From Catenibacillus sp964565805 (GTDB lineage: Bacteria > Bacillota > Clostridia > Lachnospirales > Lachnospiraceae), in assembly GCA_964565805.1 (NCBI GenBank), contig CAZMGH010000011.1, forward strand, positions 7,945-71,944: DNA of 64,000 nucleotides. The letters are read 5' to 3'. Below, one piece after another: positions 16,509 through 25,050 of the stretch (position 1 is its first letter; each line of letters begins with the position of its first letter). A program made the position numbers and the translations under genes. The notes beneath the pieces are model-generated. The model saw only the letters and a program-made list of their open reading frames with translations, made no database searches and was not told the DNA's origin.

Positions 16509-17213
16509 CTAAGCATTTTTCAGTTCCTGGAGGAGCTTAGGATTCTCCTTAAGCATGACAATGGACTTATAGGCCGCGTCCTGTCCTGCCGCCTGCTTTG
16601 TCCGTCCCTCTCCGGTACATAATTTCACCGCTCCTACCATGGCCTGAACAATAAAACGCCGGTTATGCTCCGGCCCAATAGCCTCCACCAGATCATAAGT
16701 TACCGTATCCTTTACCCGGCTCTGGACCATTTCCTGAAGGGCGGTCTTGCTGTCATGAAACAGCTCCTTATGCTCCATGTCATTAAGGATATAATTCATA
16801 ATAAATTTTCTAGCTTCCTCAAAACCTCCGTCCAGATACATGGCGCCGATTAACGCTTCCAGGGCGTCCGACAAAATCGAATCCCTGTCCCTGCCCCCAT
16901 TAAGATCTTCTCCATGGCCCAGGCGAAGGTACTGGCCCAGATGGATCTGACGGGCACAGTAGGCCAGCGCCAGCTCACATACCAGACTTGCCCGCTTTTT
17001 GCTCAGTTCTCCCTCTTGCATCTGAGGGAAACGGCGGAACAGGGTGTCGCTGCTGATCACTTCCAGTACCGCGTCTCCCAAAAATTCCAGACGTTCGTTA
17101 TTATACAGCTTGTCCAAATGGTGCTCATTGGCATACGAACTGTGGGTCATCGCCTGTCTTAAGAGACTTCCCTGGCGAAACTGATACTTAATATCTTTCT
17201 GCAATTTTTCCAT
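16509..17213 (-). CDS. rnc: ribonuclease III
   Basis: Double-strand-specific endoribonuclease, 234 residues, for rRNA processing. Catalytic domain: HSSYANEH and NERLEFLGDAVLEVISSDTLF with the acidic signature, then LSDALEALIGAMYLDGG. A double-stranded RNA-binding domain occupies about 155-225 (KTALQEMVQSR to GRTKQAAGQDAAYKSIVML). The ATG at 17213 fits the family and has GGCAGGAGA upstream. Lies between acpP and smc. Confidence 0.96.
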   Translation of the reverse strand: MEKLQKDIKYQFRQGSLLRQAMTHSSYANEHHLDKLYNNERLEFLGDAVLEVISSDTLFRRFPQMQEGELSKKRASLVCELALAYCARQIHLGQYLRLGHGEDLNGGRDRDSILSDALEALIGAMYLDGGFEEARKFIMNYILNDMEHKELFHDSKTALQEMVQSRVKDTVTYDLVEAIGPEHNRRFIVQAMVGAVKLCTGEGRTKQAAGQDAAYKSIVMLKENPKLLQELKNA

Positions 17214-17238
17214 AAACGATCTCTCCTGCCGCCGACCC

Positions 17239-17469
17239 CTAACCAGCAATACGGCGTATAGATTCCACTGCGTCCTTCATCTGATGAATGGATGCTATAC
17301 GTTCCTGGGGTATTTCAATGTCAAATTCTTTTTCAATTTCCATGACGATCTGGAACAGATCCAGTGAATCTGCTCCAAGATCATCCATAAAGTTGGTTTC
17401 CATAGTAATACACGCTTCATCGATGTGAAGAATTTCCCCAATGATCTTTTTCAGTTTTTCAAACTCCAT
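17239..17469 (-). CDS. acpP: acyl carrier protein
   Basis: 76-residue acyl carrier protein. The phosphopantetheine attachment serine is in GADSLDLFQIVMEIEKEFDIEIP. The start MEFEKLKKI overlaps the plsX end by 11 bases and has a GGAG-type site. It carries growing acyl chains for fatty acid synthesis and feeds PlsX; the plsX-acpP-rnc order is conserved. Confidence 0.95.
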   Translation of the reverse strand: MEFEKLKKIIGEILHIDEACITMETNFMDDLGADSLDLFQIVMEIEKEFDIEIPQERIASIHQMKDAVESIRRIAG

Positions 17470-18490
17470 CCGTCTTCGGCTCCTTTTTTGTGCCCAGGCG
17501 CTCACGGATCTTGCCCGGAATATCCTGCTTAGAGAAAGCGATACACTGGATAATGGAATTTTTAATGGCTGCCGCGTCGCTGCTGCCATGGGTCTTTACT
17601 ACAAGGCCGGTCAGTCCAAGCATAGGCGCGCCGCCGTAAGCAGACAAATCAAACTCCTTCATCAGTCCCTTTAAGGTCGGTTTTGCCAAAAGAGCGCCGA
17701 TCTTGGAACGGAGGGAAGACATAAGTCCCTGCTTGATCTTTTTAAGGAGAGCCATGGCTACCCCTTCGTACATTTTCAAAATAACATTGCCGGTAAATGC
17801 CTCACACACAATAATATCCGCCCAGCCGTTGGGAATTTCCCTGGCCTCCACGCTGCCGATAAAGTTAATATCCTCACAGGCCTTCAGTAAAGGAAAGGTT
17901 TCTTTAACCAGCTGATTTCCTTTTTCCTCTTCTACCCCTATGTTTACAATAGCTACCGTAGGATTTTTCTTTCCAAGGACATTTTCCATATAAATGGAGC
18001 CCATTCTCGCAAACTGGACAAGATGGGACGGTCTGGCGTCCACGTTGGCCCCGCAGTCAATAAGCAGGGAAAAACCTTTTGTTGTGGGGATCAGAGGAGC
18101 CAAAGGCGCCCGCTCTACCCCTTTAATACGGCCGACCACAAACTGGCCCCCCACAAGGACAGCGCCTGTGCTTCCTGCGGAAACAAAGCCGTCGGCCTTG
18201 CCGTCATGGACAAGCTTCTGAGCCACGACAATGGAAGAATCTTTTTTCTTGCGCACTGCTGCTGCCGGGTGCTCATTGTTTGAGATCACTTCTGACGCAT
18301 GGACCACTTCCATCTGGTCTTTATTATAACTATAGGATGCCAGTTCACGGTTGACAACGGTTTCATCGCCTACCAGGATCACCTTCAGATCACTGTGCTC
18401 ATTAATGGCCTGGACTGCGCCTTTAACGATTTCTACCGGCGCGTTATCCCCGCCCATAGCATCCACAGCTACGGTTACTTTCTTTTGCAT
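17459..18490 (-). CDS. plsX: phosphate acyltransferase PlsX
   Basis: 343 residues. Transfers acyl groups from acyl-ACP to phosphate, the first step of the PlsX/Y phospholipid pathway. VAVDAMGGDNAPVEIVKG at the N-terminus and SAGSTGAVLVGG, LIDCGANVDARPSHLVQFA and GNVILKMYEG are family signatures. TTAGGAGG lies 8 bases upstream of the ATG. It heads the superoperon behind a good promoter. No fapR precedes it, and I see no FapR-type operator. Confidence 0.95.
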   Translation of the reverse strand: MQKKVTVAVDAMGGDNAPVEIVKGAVQAINEHSDLKVILVGDETVVNRELASYSYNKDQMEVVHASEVISNNEHPAAAVRKKKDSSIVVAQKLVHDGKADGFVSAGSTGAVLVGGQFVVGRIKGVERAPLAPLIPTTKGFSLLIDCGANVDARPSHLVQFARMGSIYMENVLGKKNPTVAIVNIGVEEEKGNQLVKETFPLLKACEDINFIGSVEAREIPNGWADIIVCEAFTGNVILKMYEGVAMALLKKIKQGLMSSLRSKIGALLAKPTLKGLMKEFDLSAYGGAPMLGLTGLVVKTHGSSDAAAIKNSIIQCIAFSKQDIPGKIRERLGTKKEPKTDGV

Positions 18491-18522
18491 AAATGATGCC
18501 TCCTAATCTTTTTGCCATTTCT

Positions 18523-18539
18523 CCAGGCTTTGGGCCTGG
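18523..18539 (-). other. short hairpin in the plsX leader
   Basis: Perfect arms CCAGGC and GCCTGG around a 5-base loop, between the plsX promoter and its ribosome site. Function not evident. Confidence 0.35.
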
Positions 18540-18570
18540 CGGCAGCCTCCTGAATCAGTGTCTACTACCT

Positions 18571-18599
18571 AATATACTAGATTCCCGGGGATTTCGCAA
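18571..18599 (-). promoter_or_regulatory. promoter of the plsX superoperon
   Basis: Minus strand TTGCGA (18594-18599), 17-base spacer, TATATT (18571-18576). It lies directly downstream of the permease terminator. Confidence 0.65.
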
Positions 18600-18607
18600 T
18601 GCTTTTT

Positions 18608-18650
18608 CAAAAAAGCCCTTTCCGGTTCATCCCAGAAAAGGCTTTTTTAT
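18608..18650 (-). terminator. terminator after the NCS2 permease (two-way shape)
   Basis: AAAAAAGCC...GGCTTTTTT arms with a pyrimidine/purine-matched extension form a symmetrical hairpin flanked by A- and T-runs. It ends the permease transcript and insulates the plsX promoter. Confidence 0.8.
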
Positions 18651-19981
18651 TATTCCGGAGAATTGTCTTCCGGCACAACGATATTTAAAATAAACACAAT
18701 AAGGAAGGATACTACCAGAGAGCTTCCTAATATGTTCTGCAGCAGCTGAGGGCAGAACTGAAGAATGGAAGGCACGCTGTCAATACCGATTCCAATAGCC
18801 AGGGCAATACCTACAATAAGCTTGTTCCGGTAATTTAACGGCTGCTCACATAGCAGCTGGATGCCGGACATGGTAATGGCCGCAAACACAGTAACTGTGG
18901 CGCCTCCAAGGACAGGCTGGGGAATCGTGGCCATTAACGCGCTGAACTTAGGGAAGATTCCCGCAGCCAGCATAATAATACCTACAATAGCAAAAACCCG
19001 TTTTGCCACAACCTTTGTGGTGCAGATCAGGCCCACGTTCTGGCTGTAAGGGTCTGTAGGCAGACCGCCGATACATGCGCCGATCATACCGCAGACACTC
19101 TGACCTTTAACAGCGCCGCCAAGCTCTTTATCTGTCGCTTCACGGTTAAATCCGCCCATGGCTGTGGAAGACACATCGCCAATGGTCTGAACTGCCTGAA
19201 CAATATACATAAGGATCATCATCAGGATGGCATCCAGATGGAACTCAAGGCCAAAGGCAAAGGGCATAGGCAGCGCGAAGATAGACGCGGAGGCTACATC
19301 AGAAAAATCAATCATATCCCCCATGATCAAAGCGATCACATAGCCTACAATAATACCAATGATCATTCCGGAAACTTTAATATAGCCTTTTCCGAACAAA
19401 CTGCATGCCAGAGTCACAACTAATGTAACAATCGCCAGAATCCAGAACTTAGGAGAACCAAAGGTTCCGTCTGACTGAGCCGCGGAGCCGCCGCCAAAGT
19501 AATTCATAGCAGTCTCATATAAGGACAGACCGATACTTAAAACAACCGTACCGCTGACAATAGGCGGGAAAAACTTTCGTATCTTTCCCATAAACATACC
19601 GATAAATATGGACGCAAAGCCGGCCACCAGCTGGGATCCAAAAATAGCCGCAATACCGTACTGAGTTCCGATCATCGTCAGAATAGGCATATAGGCAAAT
19701 GCCACGCCCATAACGTTAGGAAGGCCCATACCAAATCCCAGGATCGGGTATAACTGGAGCAAAGTGGTAATACCGCCAATGATCATGGCGGCCTGGATCA
19801 GCATGGTCCGCTGGTCATCTGTCAGGCCAAGAGAGCTTGCAATAAGCATGGGCGGTGTAATGTTTCCTACCAGCATGGCCAAAACATGCTGAAGGGCCTG
19901 AGGAAATGCCACGCCAAAGGACGGTTTTCCATTCAGTTTAAAAAGCTCCTCACTGCTTTTTATCTGTGCTTGTGCTTTCAT
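18650..19981 (-). CDS. NCS2-family nucleobase permease (xanthine/uracil type)
   Basis: 443-residue integral membrane protein with about 12-14 hydrophobic segments. GFGMGLPNVMGVAFAYM and QAVQTIGDVSSTAMGGFNRE are NCS2 motifs; TDPYSQNVGLI follows. NCS2 proteins import uracil, xanthine, urate or other purines with protons or sodium. The Q-x5-GD signature fits the purine/xanthine-urate side better than uracil, but the substrate cannot be fixed. AGGAGG precedes the ATG. No purine riboswitch is visible in the 87-base leader. It is flanked by its own terminator. Confidence 0.88.
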   Translation of the reverse strand: MKAQAQIKSSEELFKLNGKPSFGVAFPQALQHVLAMLVGNITPPMLIASSLGLTDDQRTMLIQAAMIIGGITTLLQLYPILGFGMGLPNVMGVAFAYMPILTMIGTQYGIAAIFGSQLVAGFASIFIGMFMGKIRKFFPPIVSGTVVLSIGLSLYETAMNYFGGGSAAQSDGTFGSPKFWILAIVTLVVTLACSLFGKGYIKVSGMIIGIIVGYVIALIMGDMIDFSDVASASIFALPMPFAFGLEFHLDAILMMILMYIVQAVQTIGDVSSTAMGGFNREATDKELGGAVKGQSVCGMIGACIGGLPTDPYSQNVGLICTTKVVAKRVFAIVGIIMLAAGIFPKFSALMATIPQPVLGGATVTVFAAITMSGIQLLCEQPLNYRNKLIVGIALAIGIGIDSVPSILQFCPQLLQNILGSSLVVSFLIVFILNIVVPEDNSPE

Positions 19982-20015
19982 TTTCTATCCTCCTGAAAGT
20001 TTTTTATCCAGCCTT

Positions 20016-20054
20016 AAGCTCCGGCAGCAAACCTTCACGCTGCCCCAGGAGCTT
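20016..20054 (-). terminator. hairpin between the GH43 gene and permease
   Basis: Arms AAGCTCC-(3-base bulge)-GGCAGC and GCTGCC-GGAGCTT form a strong stem on the minus strand, followed by AAGGCTGGATAAAAAAC rather than a T-run. A partial terminator or stability element. Confidence 0.4.
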
Positions 20055-20068
20055 CGGACCGGACCATT

Positions 20069-21565
20069 TTATTTAATTTTTGTATTAAACGCCAGCTGTT
20101 TGAAATCAAGTTTTCCTTCACCTTCAAATTTCACATACAGGGCATGAATACCGTTTTCTGCCTGAACAGGGATGGAAATATTGGTCCAGCAGGGAAGCTG
20201 ACCATCAAGACTCATCTGGCCCACGGTCTCTGTGCCATTTTCATCAAGACACAACTTAAGGGCGCCTTTCCATGTCCCCCTGAATTCCAGGGAAATTCCT
20301 GTAACATTTTCAAAATCAAAATACTTATAGCCGACCACTGTGCCATCCTGGATGTCTGTAATAAATGTCCGGTTCTGATGCTGAACGATCCTTGGCAAAA
20401 CAGACAGCTCAGGGTCATTATAATCGATCACCGGGCTGGTCTTAGGATGGGTCAGATGGCAGGCAATCGCTGCCGGATAGCTTCCGGAACCGAAAAGAGG
20501 TCCGCCGTTTAAGCCGCAGCTTGTAATCTCCACCTGAGGGATACTTCCATCAGGAAGGATCTGGATCTTCTCCGCGCAGCCCTGACGGGAAAATTCCGTG
20601 CCATTGGTCTGGCGATGGTAGAAAATATAAAAATCATCATTTACCTGAACAATGCCCCCATGGTTATTTCCCAAAGGATAGACGGGAGTTTCCCGGCCAT
20701 TCAGTCCTATATCTCCATTGGAAACAATGGTGCCGCCGTAAACAAAGCCTTCTGCAGGCTTGTCACTGACCGCATAGCACAGCTCGTGGCTCTTATGGCT
20801 GGAATAAACAAAATAATATTTTCCGTTGATCTTGCGCAGTGAGGAGGCTTCAAAAAAGCCGTGGCCTTCAAAGCCGGTCCCCTCGGTATGATGTCCGCCT
20901 GGGACGCACACATGAGGCACATCCTTCATGGTGATCATATCCGGCTCCAGCTCTACAGCCATGCTGTTTTCTCCCCATTCTTTTTCTGACAGGTTTTCAA
21001 TCTCCTTGCGAATATCTTCCGGAAGCTTTTCCAGCTCTTCCTGGGAGAACTCCGGAGCAATAAACTCCTTTTCGCAGGCAGGAGCAAAGCCGTAATACAG
21101 ATAAACACGCCCGTCATCATCAGTAAAAACAGCCGGGTCAAAGGGCATGTATTCCTCAAGGGTCTTTCCTCCTAAAATATGATCCGGATATTTTACATGA
21201 CCATAAAACTCAAAGGGTCCTGCCGGCGAATCGCTGACTGCGACACCGATCTCCGGATAAAAAGAGAAACAATAATAAAGATAATAACGTCCGTCCGGAC
21301 CCTTCGTCACATCCGGCGCCCAAAGCTGCAGCTTATCCTGAGCATTGGACGGATCCTGGGTGCGCCGGTAGCTGACGCCCTCACAGCGCCAATCCTTCAG
21401 ATTATCCACAGGCGCGGACCACACCGTATAATGATCCTGACAATAAGCTGTTCCCCCGGTTACATCATGGGAACCGTAAATATAAACTCTCCCATCAAAA
21501 ACATGAGGCTCCCCATCCGGTATGTACTCATTTAAAGGCAGATAGGGATTAAAAACTTGTTCCAT
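20069..21565 (-). CDS. GH43 family glycoside hydrolase with C-terminal carbohydrate-binding-like domain
   Basis: 498 residues, no signal peptide, so a cytoplasmic enzyme acting on imported oligosaccharides. Five-bladed propeller with acidic triad candidates: Asp in IPDGEPHVFDGRVYIYG, Asp in MPFDPAVFTDDDG and Glu in GHGFFEASSLRK. The last ~120 residues (from FDFENVTGISLEFRG) resemble a CBM6/36-type sandwich. Family activities include beta-xylosidase and alpha-L-arabinofuranosidase; substrate undetermined. The ATG at 21565 has AAAGGAG about 9 bases upstream. No sugar transporter or regulator gene is nearby. Confidence 0.85.
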   Translation of the reverse strand: MEQVFNPYLPLNEYIPDGEPHVFDGRVYIYGSHDVTGGTAYCQDHYTVWSAPVDNLKDWRCEGVSYRRTQDPSNAQDKLQLWAPDVTKGPDGRYYLYYCFSFYPEIGVAVSDSPAGPFEFYGHVKYPDHILGGKTLEEYMPFDPAVFTDDDGRVYLYYGFAPACEKEFIAPEFSQEELEKLPEDIRKEIENLSEKEWGENSMAVELEPDMITMKDVPHVCVPGGHHTEGTGFEGHGFFEASSLRKINGKYYFVYSSHKSHELCYAVSDKPAEGFVYGGTIVSNGDIGLNGRETPVYPLGNNHGGIVQVNDDFYIFYHRQTNGTEFSRQGCAEKIQILPDGSIPQVEITSCGLNGGPLFGSGSYPAAIACHLTHPKTSPVIDYNDPELSVLPRIVQHQNRTFITDIQDGTVVGYKYFDFENVTGISLEFRGTWKGALKLCLDENGTETVGQMSLDGQLPCWTNISIPVQAENGIHALYVKFEGEGKLDFKQLAFNTKIK

Positions 21566-21608
21566 AAACACGCTTCTCCTTTCGTTTGTTTTGCCGTGGT
21601 TTTTGCGG

Positions 21609-21638
21609 AAATAAAAATGGGCCTCCTTTCGGAAGCCC
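21609..21638 (-). terminator. terminator after rpmF
   Basis: Minus strand GGGCTTCC, 4-base loop, GGAGGCCC followed by ATTTTTATTT. It ends the yceD-rpmF transcript 46 bases after rpmF. Confidence 0.75.
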
Positions 21639-21683
21639 GCTTTTATAACCGATCCAACTTTGGACGGCTATGACGTTTCCTCA

Positions 21684-21863
21684 TCAGTCTACAGAAACGA
21701 TTTCGCGTTTGTTGTAAGAACCGCACTTTTTGCACACTCTATGAGGCATCATTAATTCGCCACACTTGCTGCACTTTACTAAAGCCGGAGCTGTCATTTT
21801 CCAGTTTGCTCTGCGGCTGTCGCGTCTTGCTTTAGAAGATTTATTTTTTGGACAGATAGACAT
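21684..21863 (-). CDS. rpmF: 50S ribosomal protein L32
   Basis: 59-residue bL32. N-terminus MSICPKNKSSKARRDSRRANWK is typical, and CSKC/CKKC pairs form the zinc ribbon (a zinc-dependent C+ form). The ATG at 21863 has AAGGAGGTG upstream and starts 3 bases after the yceD stop. The yceD-rpmF pairing is one of the most conserved in bacteria. Confidence 0.96.
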   Translation of the reverse strand: MSICPKNKSSKARRDSRRANWKMTAPALVKCSKCGELMMPHRVCKKCGSYNKREIVSVD

Positions 21864-21866
21864 GGA

Positions 21867-22265
21867 TCACACCTCCTTAAAATTCTTAAAAATATCCCGG
21901 ATCGCTGACATTCTTGGGTCTAATGACTCCCGGTCACATCCGCACTCGCCAAGATTCAGGTCTTTTCCGCACTTAAAGCAGATTCCCTTACAATCCTCCC
22001 GGCATAAAATTTTCATCGGGAAATGGATCAGAAGCTCATCGGACACTAACCGGTCAACATCCAAGCTGCTATGATCAATATAACTTGTTTCATCCAGATC
22101 ATTAATGCGATCTTCATCNNNNNNNNNNNNNNNNNNNNNNNNNNNNNNNNNNNNNNNNNNNNNNNNNNNNNNNNNNNNNNNNNNNNNNNNNNNNNNNNNN
22201 NNNNNNNNNNNNNNNNNNTCACTTTTTCCCGGTGTGGACAAAAGCTCTGAAATATTTATTATCAT
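21867..22265 (-). CDS. yceD: YceD/DUF177 protein, interrupted by an assembly gap
   Basis: The C-terminal part is clear DUF177: LCREDCKGICFKCGKDLNLGECGC with metal-binding cysteines, then RMSAIRDIFKNF. YceD proteins are tied to 23S rRNA/L32 metabolism. The N-terminus MIINISELL starts at 22265 with GGGAG upstream. A run of 100 N occupies codons near 16-49; the family is usually about 165-175 residues, so the gap probably hides more than 100 bases and the frame continuity across it is not evidence. Confidence 0.85.
   Translation of the reverse strand: MIINISELLSTPGKSXXXXXXXXXXXXXXXXXXXXXXXXXXXXXXXXXXDEDRINDLDETSYIDHSSLDVDRLVSDELLIHFPMKILCREDCKGICFKCGKDLNLGECGCDRESLDPRMSAIRDIFKNFKEV
22119..22218. 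other. 100-N assembly gap
   Basis: Exactly 100 unknown bases, the usual placeholder for a scaffold join of unknown size. It lies inside yceD, and similar gene content on both sides supports the join. Confidence 0.98.
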
Positions 22266-22294
22266 AGGCATCTCCCAAATCACACACGTCTGTA

Positions 22295-22323
22295 ATTATA
22301 CATAGTTGGCAGGTTTTTGTCAA
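22295..22323 (-). promoter_or_regulatory. consensus promoter for yceD-rpmF
   Basis: Minus strand TTGACA (22318-22323), 17-base spacer, TATAAT (22295-22300): full consensus, as expected for a ribosomal protein unit. A small palindrome AAGTAA-TT-TTACTT (22344-22357) lies just upstream. Confidence 0.85.
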
Positions 22324-22382
22324 CATAAATTTAAAACATTGTAAAGTAATTTTACTTGACAGGGGAATCAGCCAAGAAAGAT

Positions 22383-23579
22383 TTATTTGCTTAATAAAGC
22401 AACGGTTTCACGGCAGATCGCCAGCTCTTCATTTGTAGGAATAGTCATTACAGCGACCCTGGACTCAGGTGTGGAAATGATAATGTCCTCGCCCCGCTTT
22501 GCGTTCTTTTCCTGATCCAGTTCAATACCAAGATAACCTAAGTAGGCGCAAACATCTGTACGCACATAACGGTTGTTTTCACCAAGACCCGCGGTAAATG
22601 CAATGGCATCCACGCCGTTCATGGCTGCCGCGTAAGCGCCGATATACTTAGCCACTCTGTAAGCAAATACCTTCATCGCTAGAAGCGCTTCCGGCTTTCC
22701 TGCCAGGCTGTCTACTTCCAGATCCATAAAGTCGCTGGTGTAACCGGATACGCCAAGAACACCGGACTTTTTGTTGAGAACTTCCATTACACCGGCAATG
22801 TCCAGATTTTCCTTCTTTGCGATAAATTCCACAATCGCCGGATCAATGTCACCGGAACGTGTCCCCATGATCAGACCTTCCAGAGGCGTAAGACCCATGG
22901 ATGTATCTACAGATTTTCCGTACTTTACTGCACAGCAGCTGGCGCCGTTGCCCAGATGGCATACAATAGTCTTTACCTGATCATAAGGCTTGCCAAGAAG
23001 CTGAGCAGCTCTCTGGGATACATAGCTGTGGCTTGTACCGTGGAAGCCGTAACGTCTTACTTTATACTTTTTGTAATATTCAATAGGCAGGCCGTAAAGA
23101 TAAGCCTCTTCCGGCATGGTTTGATGAAATGCTGTATCAAATACACAAACCATAGGAGTATTCGGCATCAGTTTCTTACATGCGTCAATACCCATCAGGT
23201 GAGCCGGATTGTGAAGGGGTGCCAGCTCACAGCACTCTTCAATAGCTTTATATACTTCGTCCGTTAAAATCGTAGAGGAATCAAACTTTTCACCGCCATG
23301 AACGATTCTGTGGCCCACAGCGTCAATCGCGCTCATATCCTTGATCACACCGATTTCCGGATCTGTAAGCGCTTCAATAACCATAGAAATTGCTTCCACA
23401 TGGGTTGGCATAGGCGCTTCCTTGCGGATCTTGTCCTGTCCGGCCTTCTGATATACCAGGCGGCTTCCGTTAATGGCGATACGCTCGCAAAGGCCTTTGG
23501 CTAATACAGCTTCTGTGTCTGAATTAATAAACTGGAATTTGAGGGAAGAACTCCCACAGTTAATGACTAATACATTCAT
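22383..23579 (-). CDS. ackA: acetate kinase
   Basis: 398 residues, full length. Interconverts acetyl phosphate + ADP and acetate + ATP, the main substrate-level ATP step of acetogenic fermentation. Seen: MNVLVINCGSSSLKFQ, GHRIVHGGEKF, YGFHGTSHSYV, GTRSGDIDPAI, and the AFTAGLGENN nucleotide-binding segment. The ATG at 23579 has AGGAGACACG upstream. No pta is adjacent. It is divergent from tmcAL. Confidence 0.97.
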   Translation of the reverse strand: MNVLVINCGSSSLKFQFINSDTEAVLAKGLCERIAINGSRLVYQKAGQDKIRKEAPMPTHVEAISMVIEALTDPEIGVIKDMSAIDAVGHRIVHGGEKFDSSTILTDEVYKAIEECCELAPLHNPAHLMGIDACKKLMPNTPMVCVFDTAFHQTMPEEAYLYGLPIEYYKKYKVRRYGFHGTSHSYVSQRAAQLLGKPYDQVKTIVCHLGNGASCCAVKYGKSVDTSMGLTPLEGLIMGTRSGDIDPAIVEFIAKKENLDIAGVMEVLNKKSGVLGVSGYTSDFMDLEVDSLAGKPEALLAMKVFAYRVAKYIGAYAAAMNGVDAIAFTAGLGENNRYVRTDVCAYLGYLGIELDQEKNAKRGEDIIISTPESRVAVMTIPTNEELAICRETVALLSK

Positions 23580-23669
23580 TTGATACGTGTCTCCTTTTTT
23601 ATTTTTTACAAGTATCTTAATCACTCAGCCAGAAAAACGGCAGGCTGAATAATTACTAGATATACGTTC

Positions 23670-23698
23670 ATTATATAATAATTCTCTTGAAGTGTAAA
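23670..23698 (-). promoter_or_regulatory. ackA promoter
   Basis: Minus strand TTTACA (23693-23698), 17-base spacer, TATAAT (23670-23675). Its -35 box abuts that of the divergent tmcAL promoter. Confidence 0.75.
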
Positions 23699-23715
23699 GC
23701 GATGTTGCTTATAAT
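23687..23715 (+). promoter_or_regulatory. tmcAL promoter
   Basis: Plus strand TTGAAG (23687-23692), 17-base spacer, TATAAT (23710-23715), 24 bases upstream of the tmcAL ATG. Its -35 box immediately precedes the ackA -35 box. Confidence 0.75.
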
Positions 23716-23739
23716 AGATTGTAAAAAAGGGAGGCAGAC

Positions 23740-24999
23740 ATGAACATTTTAGGCATTATCGCTGAATTTAATCCCCTTCATCGGGGACACAGTTATCTGA
23801 TGGAAAAGGCAAGAGAAAAGTGCTGCGCTGACTATACCATTGTCATTATGAGCGGTAACTTTACTCAGCGGGGGGAACCGTCTATTTACGACAAGCAGAC
23901 CCGTACTCGCTGGGCTCTTGCCTGCGGCGCGGATCTGGTCATTGAAATGCCTACTGCTGCTGCCTGCGCCAGCGCAAAGGACTTTGCCCGGTGCGGCGTC
24001 AGCCTTTTAGCTTCCACAGGAATTGTCACTCACCTGGCTTTTGGCTGTGAAAATGCCGATCTGACCCGACTGTCCCAGCTTTCAAAGATTTTAGGGTCAG
24101 AACCCGCCCCCTTTAAAGACCATCTGAAGGAAGGCTTAAGGCAAGGGCTTTCCTGGCCGGCAGCCCGCAGCCAGGCTCTGGTCGGCATGGTCGGTGATAC
24201 GCCGCCGGAACTGTTAAAGCAGCCCAATAATATTCTAGCATTGGAATACCTGTCTGCACTGGAAGAAAGCCGGAAGGTCTTTCACCATGCCATAACCCCT
24301 TTACCGGTTCAGCGCATCCATGCCGGTTATCATGATCCGGGCCTTGAAAAACCTTTTTGCTCTGCCACCGCCCTTCGCCAGGCTATTTTACAAGATAAGG
24401 CGACAAATAACTATCTTTTTCATTTCCCAGACCAGATCAAAAAGGACGCTGCCAGAGTCATCTGCCGGGAACCAGCTATTACCCCAGAGGATCTGTCCGC
24501 CATGGTGGGTCTTTGTCTTTTAAATACCTCTGAAAAAGATCTGTCCGAAATCCTGGATATAGATCCCAGTCTGAAAGACCGGATTTTCAGCCAGGTAGAA
24601 TATTTTTCCGGTTTTAACGCCTTTGCGGACCAGCTTGCGACCCGGGCCTACACCCGGACCCGGATCAGCCGCATTTTGATCCATCTCCTTTTAAATATAA
24701 AGAACAGCCACCGACAGGATCTGGTCCAGTGCAGCTATTCACCCTACATTCGGATCCTGGGGTTTAAAAAAGACAGCGTTCCTCTTTTGGGAAACCTGAA
24801 AAAAAACTGCCGCCTGCCTGTTATTTCCCGGCCTGCTGCTGCCTACCGGTCCGACGATGCCCGCCGACTTTTATCTCCTGCTGCCCAAAGGCTTTTTGCT
24901 CTTGATGTTCACGCTGCCGAGATTTATCAAAGTCTCCAGAGTATAAAAAAGGGCAGTCCGGTACCTCACGAGTTCCGGCAGAAGGTGGTTATCTTATAA
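23740..24999 (+). CDS. tmcAL: tRNA(Met) cytidine acetate ligase TmcAL (YlbM)
   Basis: 419 residues. Uses ATP and free acetate to acetylate C34 of elongator tRNA-Met (ac4C34). N-terminal nucleotidyltransferase fold: GIIAEFNPLHRGHSYL with HxGH-type motif, MSGNFTQRGEPS, and ADLVIEMPTAAACASAKDFA. GGGAGG lies 5 bases before the ATG. It is divergent from ackA, whose product makes acetate; the functional link is an inference. Confidence 0.93.
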   Translation: MNILGIIAEFNPLHRGHSYLMEKAREKCCADYTIVIMSGNFTQRGEPSIYDKQTRTRWALACGADLVIEMPTAAACASAKDFARCGVSLLASTGIVTHLAFGCENADLTRLSQLSKILGSEPAPFKDHLKEGLRQGLSWPAARSQALVGMVGDTPPELLKQPNNILALEYLSALEESRKVFHHAITPLPVQRIHAGYHDPGLEKPFCSATALRQAILQDKATNNYLFHFPDQIKKDAARVICREPAITPEDLSAMVGLCLLNTSEKDLSEILDIDPSLKDRIFSQVEYFSGFNAFADQLATRAYTRTRISRILIHLLLNIKNSHRQDLVQCSYSPYIRILGFKKDSVPLLGNLKKNCRLPVISRPAAAYRSDDARRLLSPAAQRLFALDVHAAEIYQSLQSIKKGSPVPHEFRQKVVIL

Positions 25000-25050
25000 C
25001 GATCCAGGACGCGCGACAAATATCCGGATATGTACGCCCCTATGCACGGA

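Noticed and set aside
19982..20068. Purine or guanine riboswitch in front of the NCS2 permease
   Set aside because: The 87-base gap has only a terminator-like hairpin and lacks the conserved three-way junction sequences.
21867..22265. Continuous reading frame across the 100-N gap as proof that yceD is intact
   Set aside because: A placeholder gap has arbitrary length, so the frame across it carries no information.
25000..25050. Palindrome ATATCCGGATAT between tmcAL and the coiled-coil gene as a terminator
   Set aside because: No loop or T-run; a 12-bp palindrome is likely chance.
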